Positions 15,196-23,384 of a DNA stretch of 36,660 bases are shown piece by piece. The DNA comes from Nitrosomonas sp. Nm132. Its GTDB lineage: Bacteria > Pseudomonadota > Gammaproteobacteria > Burkholderiales > Nitrosomonadaceae. A program made the translations under genes and the position numbers. The stretch is taken from positions 1 to 36,660 of the forward strand of contig NZ_FNDH01000026.1 in the NCBI RefSeq assembly GCF_900100485.1. Direction: 5' to 3'. The notes under the pieces are model-generated. The model saw only the letters and a list, made by a program, of their open reading frames with translations, ran no database searches and was not told where the DNA came from. Position 1 is the stretch's first letter, and the number at the start of each line of letters is the position of its first letter.

Positions 15196-16523
15196 AATGA
15201 ATGCACCTTCAAGGGGGCATACTTGGCAACAACGGTTCGTCTCAGATTAAACGCTAGCAGTTTACCGAATCGGTTATTACCAACAGGGCCGCTCTTGGCA
15301 CGCTGGACGATATCTAAATCGAGCGCCTTATTATTGGCCTCGATTAAACAAGGACCCGTGTCAAGTATAGCGATATCCCAGCCGATTACCACCTGATCTG
15401 AGAAGAGGCGGCTATGGGCATGCTGTACAAAATGGATCAATTCAGGCCAGCACGGAAGCTTGCGATACAAGATTGGCGCATTCGCCTCAGGATGTCTTTC
15501 GTACCCTCCGTCTGTCGCTGTTCCCCAGGCCCCACGAGTGCCTCTTCCTGATACACCCGTCTGGATATCGACATTCGCTGCAATTCCTCCGGCATGGTAA
15601 TTGCCGACGACCGAAGCGGTACTGCGCGCCATACGAAAGGCCGCATTGGTCACTTCATAGTCATCTGACTCATTACGACAGCTCATAACATGGATGGTGG
15701 CCAGCGTACCATTGGCAAGATCGATTATTTCTCGGTGGTTTACGAGCCGTGGCTGAACAAGATAGGCCTTGTGCTCTGAAGTTTTCTGCAAGCGTCCAAG
15801 CATTTCGTCTCCCGTCATGATCTTGCCATCGCTATATCGAAATTGCCCTGAACCCAAATAATTCCAACGCGAAGTACCTCCTCCACCTTGCTCAGCCGAT
15901 GGTTTCACGAAAAGATCCATTTCAGGCAGCTCTTCTGTACTCCGCCAATCAATTTTGATGATTTGCCCTTTCTCAATAATCCAAAGGATAGGTGTTGTTG
16001 CAATGCCATTATCATTGCAGCGAGTCTTGAGGCGTGCCTTGTCCTTGATGCACCCTGCACTGCGTTCGGCAGGGATAGGAAGACCTCCATTGTAATATCG
16101 CAATAACTTGTAGAGACCCGCTTTCATTTCGAAGTGATTCAGGTATTCACCAGCATGCGCTTTCTTACTGTCATCGTGCAGTTCAAAAATGTAGCGCCAA
16201 GGTGGCAGGATTGCAAATCGGTTAGCGAGTCCGATTTGCTCATAGGTTTGCCGGGCAATTCCCTTGCCCGTTTGTTTTTTGATGAAGCGTCCATTGAGCG
16301 TAGTGAAGACTGTGGCCAGCAAGGCTGCCATAAATGGTACCAATGGGAGTGCTGCATACATTATGAAGCGATCAACCAGCCTGGTTTCGTTCCATATTTC
16401 ACGCTGGAAGTACCGATGGATTGAAGCTGCTACCGTACCATCATCGGGTAGCTCGGAGAAGATCAAGAATGCCGCACTCAAATCACGCGTGATCTTGTCT
16501 ATACTCAAATCAATTTTTTTCAT
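15186..16523 (-). CDS. Sugar-transfer associated ATP-grasp protein
   Basis: About 445 residues from MKKIDLSIDKITRDLS (16523), chosen because gggagga lies nine bases upstream; an in-frame TTG 18 bases earlier sits on that site. Residues 45-75 contain one hydrophobic segment (FIMYAALPLVPFMAALLATVF). The C-terminal 300 residues are an ATP-grasp fold: DLFVKPSAEQGGGG (ATP-binding lysine and glycine loop), YLVQPRLVNH, ATIHVMSCRN, GIAANVDIQTG and VVIGWDIAILDTGPCLIEANNKALDLDIVQ (metal-binding Glu/Asn). This is the ATP-grasp type seen beside sugar-transfer genes; it should ligate a carboxylate to an amine or similar. First gene after the shared TACGT promoter at 16693-16648. Confidence 0.88.
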   Translation of the reverse strand: MKKIDLSIDKITRDLSAAFLIFSELPDDGTVAASIHRYFQREIWNETRLVDRFIMYAALPLVPFMAALLATVFTTLNGRFIKKQTGKGIARQTYEQIGLANRFAILPPWRYIFELHDDSKKAHAGEYLNHFEMKAGLYKLLRYYNGGLPIPAERSAGCIKDKARLKTRCNDNGIATTPILWIIEKGQIIKIDWRSTEELPEMDLFVKPSAEQGGGGTSRWNYLGSGQFRYSDGKIMTGDEMLGRLQKTSEHKAYLVQPRLVNHREIIDLANGTLATIHVMSCRNESDDYEVTNAAFRMARSTASVVGNYHAGGIAANVDIQTGVSGRGTRGAWGTATDGGYERHPEANAPILYRKLPCWPELIHFVQHAHSRLFSDQVVIGWDIAILDTGPCLIEANNKALDLDIVQRAKSGPVGNNRFGKLLAFNLRRTVVAKYAPLKVHSLCK

Positions 16524-16647
16524 TGCTGTGATTCCTCCCAATTTGCATCAGGCAGATACATGATGAGTTGAATTAGCTTTCCACGCTCCCTTATTCCTAA
16601 TCCAGGAGGCACAGCTCCATCCTGTGCTTATTACCAGTTTGAGTTAC

Positions 16648-16693
16648 AAATTATCGTAAAATAGGAGATGAGTGAATACGTGCAAATACGTAG
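16648..16693 (-). promoter_or_regulatory. TACGT-type activator site and promoter for the ATP-grasp/glycan genes (site D)
   Basis: Read on the minus strand from 16693: TACGTATTTGCACGTATTCA, then 16 bases, then CGATAATTT at 16657. The half-sites (TACGT and CACGT) are ten bases apart. Sequence and spacing match the promoters at 21877 and 25995 almost base for base, including the CT-rich spacer and the distance of 36 bases to the -10-like element. The start codon at 16523 lies about 125 bases downstream. Confidence 0.65.
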
Positions 16694-16699
16694 GAATAA

Positions 16700-17102
16700 T
16701 CTTCATGTTGCACGAAAGAGATCGGCTATAGAAGTGCTAGCAGGAATATTAAGAGTTGCTGAGAAAGCACAGATAAATGCAGCATGCATCTGCCTTCTCT
16801 GGTCGTTCATCGCACTGACAAATTACTTGGAAAGTAATCTGGCTGGGTAATCTTGTGTCGTCGTCTTTTTAAGCGATAGCATCTTTATTTCCAACCTAAA
16901 CTAAACGCCACGGCCCCAAAGTGTTGGTGAAACACGCAACAGAAGAGGAATGCCGGGCATCATCCATATGCTTGAGACACGCCTGTCTGCACGTCACCAG
17001 TCACGAAGGATGATCCTGTTCACCGCACCCAAGCGTAGTGGTTGGCTATTCATCTGCAGGCACAGCAAGGTGGGAGGATACTGGGGGAGTGCCAACTTAT
17101 TA
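16700..17102. other. Intergenic region without a recognised gene
   Basis: Between the glycan promoter and the end of the transferase gene at 17103. A short frame on the plus strand (16668-16850) crosses the promoter and is not supported. From 16900 to 17100 base composition is more GC-rich and looks like former coding sequence, but I find no frame with family resemblance. Confidence 0.35.
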
Positions 17103-18392
17103 TCAGATTTGATCTTTCTTTGCTGATCTCTGCTGAGCCTGCGCTTCTAGCAAACTCACATAACGTGGCAATACATCTGCATCGGAACCATCAATTATTT
17201 CCTTGATAAAGCGCTGCCGATGTTTCTCTCTATACAGAGAATCACAGCCATTGGAAAGAAATTCATTGATTCTTTGATAGACGTCATCACGGCAGCGTAG
17301 TTCTGTTTCGGGCATGAACTCAGCGACTACAGAGCGACCAGCATGCAGGTAGTCGGCTGCCAGCACCGGTTTTCTTGCTTTGATTGCTTCAAATACGACC
17401 GAAGTAGCGAGATCAATAATGATATCCGCCCAGTTCATCAAATGAATCGAGTGAATACCGTCTCCCGCGATGCTCACATTCGACAATCGGTGCAGTGAAG
17501 CATCCTTGGTCAAGGATTGTTTCCAGCCGCCACGGGTATGGGGTTTGATCACCAATACTATTCCCGGAAAAGCAGCAATCATTCGCACCACCTCGCCAAC
17601 CTCTTCCCAGAAAATTGTAAAATCACTCTTTCTCAGGAACATCACGATTTTGAACTGATTGCCGGAGCTTGCCAGCGGTGAAGGGGGTAGCAATTCTTCC
17701 AATTTGGCTAACCATTCGTCGCAGTAGCGTGGTGAGCCCAGTACTGTTAGCACCTGATCATCCATAAACGGGCGAAAGCGTTTAGCGCATAGTTCGTTGG
17801 GCACGACCAGCTTATCGAATATTCGACCCGCGGAATAGAGGTTATCCGGCTGAAGGCGCCATTCTCCATGCCGTATCAGCTGACTGGCATGAGGACTGTC
17901 TCCATGAGGAAGCGATACCGCTCCCAGACCCATGGCGTGCGCCATGGATACAACCATTTCGACCCACTCCAGGGAAACTGGCGAATCTCTTGTGATCCAG
18001 TCGAATACCACCACACCATTGCTCAGGTTGACAAAACTATGCATTAACAGGTGATGGGTCGTATTTCTCCAGATTCGCTCACGTTTGCCCGCATCGAAAA
18101 TCCGACTCAAAGCAACAACAAGTGGACCCGTGAGTGAGTGCCGTAAACCCCGGCTCAACAGCAGCGTTTGCAGTCGCCATCCGGCATATTGAAGCACTGG
18201 CAACAACTCACGGATATGAGCGACACGTACGCCATCCAGTTTATTCAGATATTGAATACGGTAATCGTTCCGAAACTTCGGGTTACCTATCAGAATGATG
18301 TCGCAAACATGGTCGGATTCAATCCATTTGGAAATGACCGGAGTAATATGATCGATATCATTATAATGACGAAGAAAGAAAAGCGCTTTCAT
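17103..18392 (-). CDS. Putative GT-B-fold glycosyl/glycerophosphotransferase-like protein
   Basis: A 429-residue cytoplasmic protein with GT-B layout: an N-terminal Rossmann-like part (MKALFFLRHYNDIDHITPVI, VCDIILIGNP), central AVSLPHGDSPH (glycine-His turn seen in capsule-type transferases), LVVPNELCAKRF, LGSPRY, then a second Rossmann part with IVLVIKPHTRGGW (KPHT resembles the KPHP motif of CDP-glycerol and capsule transferases) and WADIIIDLATSVVFEAIKARKPVLAADYLH (donor-binding block). Donor and product cannot be named. It lies 400 bases from the start of the next glycan operon and shares direction. The 3' side toward 17103 has no terminator I can see. Confidence 0.72.
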   Translation of the reverse strand: MKALFFLRHYNDIDHITPVISKWIESDHVCDIILIGNPKFRNDYRIQYLNKLDGVRVAHIRELLPVLQYAGWRLQTLLLSRGLRHSLTGPLVVALSRIFDAGKRERIWRNTTHHLLMHSFVNLSNGVVVFDWITRDSPVSLEWVEMVVSMAHAMGLGAVSLPHGDSPHASQLIRHGEWRLQPDNLYSAGRIFDKLVVPNELCAKRFRPFMDDQVLTVLGSPRYCDEWLAKLEELLPPSPLASSGNQFKIVMFLRKSDFTIFWEEVGEVVRMIAAFPGIVLVIKPHTRGGWKQSLTKDASLHRLSNVSIAGDGIHSIHLMNWADIIIDLATSVVFEAIKARKPVLAADYLHAGRSVVAEFMPETELRCRDDVYQRINEFLSNGCDSLYREKHRQRFIKEIIDGSDADVLPRYVSLLEAQAQQRSAKKDQI

Positions 18393-18459
18393 TCAATTTC
18401 TTAGAAAGTATCCATCCAAGATGGAATGGAGAAGTAAATTAGCTCCGGCAAAACTGGGC

Positions 18460-18484
18460 GGTGTCCTAAATTTTGTGTAAACGG
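18460..18484. mobile_element. Possible end of an IS256-type insertion sequence
   Basis: ggtgtcctaaattttgtgta followed by aacgg has the look of IS256-family terminal inverted repeats (GTGTCC..AATTTTGTGTAAAC). No transposase accompanies it, and the 168-bp repeat copy 2 starts 17 bases further on. Only an end-like fragment; assignment is from memory of such ends. Confidence 0.3.
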
Positions 18485-18500
18485 AGCTTAAGTTAATGAT

Positions 18501-18668
18501 TAGCCAGAATATTTCATAAATTGGCACGTGCCCTCACTTGTCTTTTGATTAATAAGAAAGATTTTGCTCAGTCGGGTGTATGAATCACTACACCCCTCCT
18601 TCTCAAAACTTCCCTATTAATCAAAATACTGCGTGATCATCACGCGAATTTATGAAATATTCGGGTTA
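18501..18668. repeat. 168-bp dispersed element, copy 2 of 3
   Basis: Begins tagccagaatatttcataaa and ends gaaatattcgggtta; same length and internal hairpins as copies 1 and 3. It differs from copy 1 at only a few positions, including a perfect GGCACGTGCC palindrome near the left end. Confidence 0.9.
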
Positions 18669-18745
18669 AGCATTCGCTCCTCAAACAAAATTGTAAATCG
18701 GTTCAAAACAGCTTCACAAGCGGTGAGGAATTAAACCTGAAGAGA

Positions 18746-18877
18746 TTAAAACTTCATCAATCGTTTCTCAGCATCCCTCATCGTAGTGGTAAGATGGACG
18801 ACGGTACGTAGATCAGCAGCGACTGTCTTGCGCTTTAACCGTGCATCAAGTGCTTGCTTGATTTCGGCTATGATCGC
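18746..18877 (-). pseudogene. Coding remnant, C-terminal fragment
   Basis: A 43-codon minus-strand stretch without a start codon, directly after a stop: AIIAEIKQALDARLKRKTVA... ending EKRLMKF, stop TAA at 18746-18748. Amphipathic and charged like a true protein end, but nothing upstream supports an intact gene. Family unknown. Confidence 0.35.
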
Positions 18878-18941
18878 TCAACTCTCGATGAGTTCCTGGA
18901 TTCATAAGGGAGTAGAGATAGCCTACAATAAGCCCAATCAG

Positions 18942-19517
18942 CTAGCTGGTTAGAGTTAGAATAAGGGGTTTCCTTCTCGGACTGGGTGGTGTGTCGCCAC
19001 TTGGGTAACCTAGGATAATCGGTACAATGATGGAAAATTCTTCCGGAATATTTAATCTGACTTTGATGTTTGGCGTATTTAAAGCAGTCAATGCAGCACC
19101 GATCACACAGCTTCCCAGTTCCATGGCACATGCTGCCAGCATCAGATTTTCAGCTGCTAGCCAGCAATCCGCTGCTACGAAATGCCCTGTTTGTTTCGAG
19201 CAAATCAGAACCAGCGTGCTCGCTCCGTAGAAAATGTCGAAATTAGGTTCCGTAAAGCAGCCAGGGGCGCGGCCTGTCCCTTGGAGTTCCTGGACAAACA
19301 GGGGTTTGGCGCGATCTGAAATGTCTTTTAATAGTTGCTTATCACGGATAATAGCAAATGCCCATGGCTCCTCATGCAGTGCCGTGGGTGCATGGACAGC
19401 TGCTTCAAGTAGTATGTGAATAGCGTTCAGACTGACTGCCTGCGCGGTATAGCTACGAACACATCGTCTGGCCAAAATAGCTTCAAAAACAGTCATCTCA
19501 ACATGGGTCTCTAGCAT
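18942..19517 (-). CDS. Nitroreductase family flavoprotein
   Basis: A 191-residue FMN-dependent oxidoreductase. Visible features: FEAILARRCVRSYTAQAV (R..R(S/K)Y phosphate-binding start), LLEAAVHAPTALHEEPWAFAII (FMN site), CWLAAENLMLAACAMELGSCVIG (conserved Glu-Asn-Leu core), and IPIILGYPSGD-type end (IVPIILGYPSGDTPP). Such enzymes reduce nitro groups, quinones or other acceptors with NAD(P)H. ATG at 19517 is preceded by aggag with six bases spacing. The upstream region contains the TACGTATTTA motif (site A), so it probably belongs to the same regulon as the CBS/HPF genes. The C-terminal end (SPRRKPLILTLTS) is basic. Native substrate unknown. Confidence 0.9.
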   Translation of the reverse strand: MLETHVEMTVFEAILARRCVRSYTAQAVSLNAIHILLEAAVHAPTALHEEPWAFAIIRDKQLLKDISDRAKPLFVQELQGTGRAPGCFTEPNFDIFYGASTLVLICSKQTGHFVAADCWLAAENLMLAACAMELGSCVIGAALTALNTPNIKVRLNIPEEFSIIVPIILGYPSGDTPPSPRRKPLILTLTS

Positions 19518-19584
19518 AGCAGACTCCTATTTATAGGTTGATTCGTAAGTGCTACCGTATCAGGAATCGTTGCGACAGACTATC

Positions 19585-19600
19585 CGTATAAATACGTATA
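19585..19600 (-). promoter_or_regulatory. TACGTATTTA motif upstream of nitroreductase (site A)
   Basis: On the minus strand TACGTATTTA (19598-19589) is preceded by TATA rather than a full TACGT half-site. The -10-like match seen for sites B-D is less clear and shifted by about 3 bases. Lies 72 bases before the start codon. A weaker member of the set. Confidence 0.45.
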
Positions 19601-19656
19601 TATCTTCCTGCTTGCTGGAGAGGGGACATTGTGCCTATAAGGAGGCAGGATAATGT

Positions 19657-20274
19657 TTATGAGCCTAATCCACTTTCATAGGCAATACGTGCAAGATCAA
19701 GTAAATTGATTGCACCGGTTTTGTGCATGATATTGGATCGGTGAATTTCTACCGTGCGGAAGCTAATGCCGAGACGGGAGGCGATTTCCTTATTGTGATA
19801 TCCCTGAATAGCAAGTTCCATAACTTCGCGCTCACGTTTGGTGAGGCTTGTCAGGCGCGATATGGCGTCCTGATTATGTTGGTTCGCTTCTAGCAGTTTT
19901 TTATTTTCAAGAAAAGCTGATTGGATAGAGTCAAGGAGTTTTGCGCGGGTAATCGGTTTAGTTAGAAAATTGGTTGCACCAGCCTTGATTGCCCTGACAC
20001 TCATGGGGATATCGCCATGCCCAGTCAGAAAGATAATGGGCATCATACAATTGCAATGAGACAGTTTTTCCTGAAGCTGCATGCCATCTATTCCAGGCAT
20101 GCGTACATCAAGGATAATGCAGCCTTTGCAATCAGGTTGATAAGCGCTCAGAAAGGTTTCTGCATTCTCAAAGGTTTGTACGCTGACTCCTTCCTGCTTG
20201 AGCAGGAGTGTCAAGGAATCCCTTACTGCCGGGTCGTCATCCACGATAAAAACGATGGGCTGTTGAGAAATCAT
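19657..20274 (-). CDS. FixJ-family response regulator
   Basis: A 205-residue two-domain regulator. Receiver (1-120): FIVDDDPAVRDSL with acidic pocket Asp 12-14, phospho-acceptor Asp 56 (IILDVRMPGIDG), Thr 84 (FLTGHGD) and Lys 106 (FLTKP). DNA-binding LuxR-type HTH (about 140-200): LTKREREVMELAIQGYHNKEIASRLGISFRTVEIHRSNIMHKTGA. This is the FixJ/NarL layout with FixJ-like receiver wording. Its ATG overlaps the kinase stop by 4 bases (ATGA), so kinase and regulator are translated together. Best candidate for binding the TACGT sites at 16693, 19598, 21877 and 25995, since FixJ-type regulators are known to use TACGTA-like sequences in some promoters. Confidence 0.92.
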   Translation of the reverse strand: MISQQPIVFIVDDDPAVRDSLTLLLKQEGVSVQTFENAETFLSAYQPDCKGCIILDVRMPGIDGMQLQEKLSHCNCMMPIIFLTGHGDIPMSVRAIKAGATNFLTKPITRAKLLDSIQSAFLENKKLLEANQHNQDAISRLTSLTKREREVMELAIQGYHNKEIASRLGISFRTVEIHRSNIMHKTGAINLLDLARIAYESGLGS

Positions 20275-21782
20275 GAGGCAAAAGGTAGCGTGAAGTGAAA
20301 TGTGGTGCCATTGCTGACATCCTGATCAACCCAGAGTTGACCGCCATTTGCTTCGATGAGCGCGCGACTGATCGACAATCCCATGCCAATCCCCGTTTGT
20401 TTTGTTGTGAAGAAGGAATCGAAAATATAACTGACTATTTCTTGGTCAATCCCAGGACCAGTATCAAGTACAGATACTATAACCAAGTTTTTTTCTTTCA
20501 AGGTTTTTACAGCGATAGTAATTGCTGGAAGCGATATATTCGCTGCGCGCATTGATTCCACGGCATTTCTTAATAGGTTTACCAGGGTTTTCTGTATGTG
20601 TAAACGATTGGCAAGTACCACGGGAAGGTTGGGTTCCAATTGCAGTATTTGATGAAAATCGCTATAGCCATCGCTATGTACAATTTTCAAAGCATCCATT
20701 ACCACTGCATTCAGGTTCAGTTCTTCAGTAACCATTTCGCCCTTTTGTAGAAAGGTAACCAGCTCGTGCAGCCTATGGCCGGCACGTTGAGTTTGTTTAA
20801 CACAGTTTTCAAGCGCATGTTTTACTTCGTTAGTGTTGAAAGTGCCACTTTCCATCGCGCATAACGCGACTTCACTATAGGCAGAAATTGCAGTAAGCGG
20901 TTGATTAAGCTCATGAGCAATGGCGGAAGCCGTATGAATCGCTATTTGCTGCTTAAAAAGTATTTCTGTTTCAGCGCGATGGATTTGAAGTTCTTTTTCG
21001 AGCGTTTTGCGCTTGGTAATGTCTCGTACCGTCCCTACAAGTCGGCTTGCGCGCGCACTTTCAAAGTGAACTTGTCCAGCGATGACTACCCAGCGCTCAG
21101 TTCCATCAACAGGATTGATGATACGAAACTCTGCATGGTATTCACCATTTCCAGCGGAATTGATAGCACTATTGAAAGCAGCTTGGTGGATTGCGCGGTC
21201 ACTAGGATGAATTGCAGCGAGGAATTTCTCATGAGTCATGATTTCATCTGGGCTGCTGCCCCAAAGCTCATGCATTCGTTCATCACAGTGAACCATATTG
21301 TGTTTGAAATCGAAATCAAGAACACCCAATGCCGCGGCCTGTTTGGCCAGCCACAACCGCTCTTCGCTGGCTAGCAACGCTTTCTCTGCCTGACGACGCC
21401 GATCGATGACTGTCAATGTGACCAGAACATAGAGCCCTTTTTCCATAACTATTGGACTCAGAGCAATATCTACCTTTAGCTCCTGACCACTGCGATTCAA
21501 AATGACAAGATCCCTGCCATTACCCATGGCGCGTTTACGTGGCTTGCTGAAATAAACTTCCCGATAGTGCTGATGATGTTCCCGGTAGCGGGATGGCATG
21601 AGTTGTTCGACTTTCATGCCGCGTAACTCATTTTCCACATAGCCAAACAAATTCTGTGCAACTGGATTCGACAACATGACGTGGCCAGCATCGTCTATCA
21701 AAAGCATGGCTTCTGGCATCGCATGGAACAGTGTTTGTGAGCTTAGGTATGTAAATGAATCAGTCACAGTATGTTTAATCAT
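20271..21782 (-). CDS. PAS-domain sensor histidine kinase (FixL-like)
   Basis: A 503-residue cytoplasmic kinase, no membrane segment. PAS 1 (about 15-128): LFHAMPEAMLLIDDAGHVMLSN, GYVENELRGMKVEQLMP, REHHQHYREVYF, GNGRDLVILNRSGQ. His 70 aligns by eye with the FixL heme histidine (R..H..Y) and Arg 90 with the FixL oxygen-contacting arginine (GxGR). PAS 2 (about 138-258) with a PAC-like end WVVIAGQ...VGTVRDITKRK. Kinase core: H-box AIAHELNQPLTAIS with phospho-His 290, N-box LVNLLRNAVESMR, G1 DTGPGID and G2 GIGMGLSIS. The H and R pattern also occurs in non-heme PAS proteins, so heme binding is inferred. Coupled to the FixJ-like gene. Divergent from the CBS/HPF genes it may control. Confidence 0.9.
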   Translation of the reverse strand: MIKHTVTDSFTYLSSQTLFHAMPEAMLLIDDAGHVMLSNPVAQNLFGYVENELRGMKVEQLMPSRYREHHQHYREVYFSKPRKRAMGNGRDLVILNRSGQELKVDIALSPIVMEKGLYVLVTLTVIDRRRQAEKALLASEERLWLAKQAAALGVLDFDFKHNMVHCDERMHELWGSSPDEIMTHEKFLAAIHPSDRAIHQAAFNSAINSAGNGEYHAEFRIINPVDGTERWVVIAGQVHFESARASRLVGTVRDITKRKTLEKELQIHRAETEILFKQQIAIHTASAIAHELNQPLTAISAYSEVALCAMESGTFNTNEVKHALENCVKQTQRAGHRLHELVTFLQKGEMVTEELNLNAVVMDALKIVHSDGYSDFHQILQLEPNLPVVLANRLHIQKTLVNLLRNAVESMRAANISLPAITIAVKTLKEKNLVIVSVLDTGPGIDQEIVSYIFDSFFTTKQTGIGMGLSISRALIEANGGQLWVDQDVSNGTTFHFTLPFAS

Positions 21783-21876
21783 TAGATTCGTGCTCTGAAT
21801 ATGTTGCAGTCTACGATAAAAAAATAGTCTGCGTCCATTATCTGGTGATAGTCAGTACCAGCCAACGATGTATCCA

Positions 21877-21923
21877 TACGTATCTGTACGTATTTAATCC
21901 CTTCTTTTTTTGCGGTAGATTAT
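21877..21923 (+). promoter_or_regulatory. TACGT-type activator site and promoter for the CBS/HPF genes (site B)
   Basis: TACGTATCTGTACGTATTTA (21877-21896) followed by a CT/T-rich spacer and CGGTAGATTAT from 21913. The two half-sites are ten bases apart and the first T is 36 bases before the -10-like element, identical to sites C and D. Transcription would start near 21930 and cover the small gene at 22063, then CBS and HPF genes. Confidence 0.65.
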
Positions 21924-22062
21924 GACTGGCAGTTGACGTCAAAGGCATAAAGTCACTAAAGTAGAAATGTAATAGGTGAGTGCAGATTAAATGTGTGATA
22001 GCTGCAGCGATCGCGGCTAAATCACTTTTTAGGGGTTCCATTCGTTATCAAGGAGATTAGAA

Positions 22063-22176
22063 ATGGAATATCCATTTGGTGTGGCGGCCTTTGTGCCGCT
22101 GGCTTTTACCGTTGGTAGCGACCCAAAGCCAGAGCAACATTTCCCTAGTGATCCAGCAACGCTTCATGTTAAATAA
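22063..22176 (+). CDS. Small protein, 37 aa, unknown function
   Basis: ATG at 22063 follows aaggag with eight bases spacing, a strong ribosome binding site. It encodes MEYPFGVAAFVPLAFTVG..., a short hydrophobic start and a polar end with several Pro and His (PKPEQHFPSDPATLHVK), stop TAA at 22174. It is first in the probable transcript from site B, ahead of the CBS-domain gene. No known family; too short for ordinary gene calling. Confidence 0.5.
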   Translation: MEYPFGVAAFVPLAFTVGSDPKPEQHFPSDPATLHVK

Positions 22177-22269
22177 ACAGTGTGTATTGGTGTATTGATA
22201 AAATAGCCGAAGGGTGACTATTGTACCAATCCAATCTTGACAATTAATTACAGATAGGAGGAAAGTAAC

Positions 22270-22719
22270 ATGTCTATCGGTGAAATCTGCAAGCGTGAGG
22301 TTGTCATTGTCCAACGTGAGGATGCCGTATTGCAAGCGGCTAAGCTGATGCGTCAGCACCATGTCGGAGATGTGGTCGTCGTCGATGATAGAGACGGGAA
22401 GCGGGTGCCGGTCGGTATCGTGACCGACCGTGATTTGGTCGTGGAAGTGATTGCACCGGAACTCAATCCTAACACTATCACGGTGGGCGATATCATGGTG
22501 TCTGATTTTGCTACCATAAGGGAAAGTGCCGGTGTGTTTGAATCAATCCAGTATATGCGTATCAAAGGCGTACGCCGTATGCCAGTAGTGGATGATGATA
22601 GCAATCTGATCGGCATTGTTACGCTCGATGACTTGCTGGCGTTGCTGTCGGAGGAACTCGATGCGCTCGTTAAGCTCATGGCACACGAGCAGCAAAAGGA
22701 GGCGGGCACTCGCCGCTAG
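22270..22719 (+). CDS. CBS-domain protein
   Basis: A 149-residue soluble protein of two CBS units: residues about 5-65 (IVQREDAVLQAAKLMRQHHVGDVVVVDDRDGKR-type, ending VGIVTDRDLVVEVI) and about 75-135 (ATIRESAGVFESIQYMRIKGVRRMPVVDDD, IGIVTLDDLLALLSEEL). Paired CBS units bind adenine nucleotides and report energy state. Preceded by gataggaggaaa, good ribosome binding. Forms a likely transcript with the small gene before it and with the HPF gene 37 bases after it. Such CBS proteins are common in low-oxygen or stress islands of betaproteobacteria. Confidence 0.92.
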   Translation: MSIGEICKREVVIVQREDAVLQAAKLMRQHHVGDVVVVDDRDGKRVPVGIVTDRDLVVEVIAPELNPNTITVGDIMVSDFATIRESAGVFESIQYMRIKGVRRMPVVDDDSNLIGIVTLDDLLALLSEELDALVKLMAHEQQKEAGTRR

Positions 22720-22756
22720 CATTTAAGGGAAGCACAATAACAGGAGAACCATTATC

Positions 22757-23305
22757 ATGCAAAGCCCACTACAAATCACTATACGCGATATATCTTCATC
22801 CGATGCACTGGAAGCGCACATTCGCGACAAAGTGGAAAAGCTCGAAAGCTATTTTGATCGCCTTGTTTCCTGTCATGTCGTAGTAGAAATGCCGCATAAG
22901 CACCATCAACAGGGAAAAGAGTTCAATGTGCGTATCAATATCGGCGTGCCCGGTAGCGATATTGTTGTTAACCGTGATCATCACGAAGATCCCTATGTCG
23001 CCTTGCGTGATGCTTTCGATGCGGCTAAGCGTCAGCTTGAGGATTATGCACGTCGTATGCAGCTTAAAACCAAGACTCACGTTATTGATCATATTGGACA
23101 GGTTACGCGAATCTTTTATGAAGAAGGCTATGGTTTCATCACGGGGCAGGATAGTGTTGAACGTTATTTTCATCGTGACAATGTGATTGATCCAAGCTTT
23201 GATCGATTACAGGAAGGCGATGAAGTCAAATTTATCGAGGAAATGGGGGCCGAGGGTCCGCAAGCAAAGCGGGTGAGTGCTGGTAAGCATCATCTGCCAG
23301 AGTGA
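22757..23305 (+). CDS. Ribosome hibernation promoting factor/RaiA-like protein fused to a cold-shock domain
   Basis: A 182-residue protein. Residues 1-100: HPF/RaiA fold with LQITIRDISSSDALEAHIRDKVEKLESYFDRL, central VVVEMPHKHHQQGKEFNVRINIGVPG and ALRDAFDAAKRQLEDYAR, which places the protein in the ribosomal decoding channel to keep idle 70S or 100S particles. Residues about 110-175: cold-shock-like RNA-binding domain, GQVTRIFYEEGYGFITGQDSVERYFHRDNV (RNP1-like GYGFI and RNP2-like YFHRDNV). This HPF+CSD architecture is known in environmental bacteria. Preceded by acaggag (ATG at 22757). Context: same transcript as CBS gene, converges on the P-type ATPase. Confidence 0.92.
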   Translation: MQSPLQITIRDISSSDALEAHIRDKVEKLESYFDRLVSCHVVVEMPHKHHQQGKEFNVRINIGVPGSDIVVNRDHHEDPYVALRDAFDAAKRQLEDYARRMQLKTKTHVIDHIGQVTRIFYEEGYGFITGQDSVERYFHRDNVIDPSFDRLQEGDEVKFIEEMGAEGPQAKRVSAGKHHLPE

Positions 23306-23384
23306 GCGCATGAGAACAAATCTGCTGCACACGCTCTGGTGATTGCGTTGGGTGGTGCTCGCGCTCCGTCTATCTGCCTGATTT

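Noticed and set aside
16668..16850. Plus-strand 60-aa frame with faint resemblance to winged-helix proteins
   Set aside because: It overlaps the double TACGT promoter site D, its ATG abuts the purine stretch without spacing, and the resemblance is weak.
18868..19131. Minus-strand 87-codon frame
   Set aside because: Lies within the nitroreductase gene in another frame.
22235..22260. Possible sigma-70 promoter (ttgaca) directly before the CBS gene
   Set aside because: No fitting -10 element at 16-18 bases, and the sequence leads straight into the ribosome binding site.
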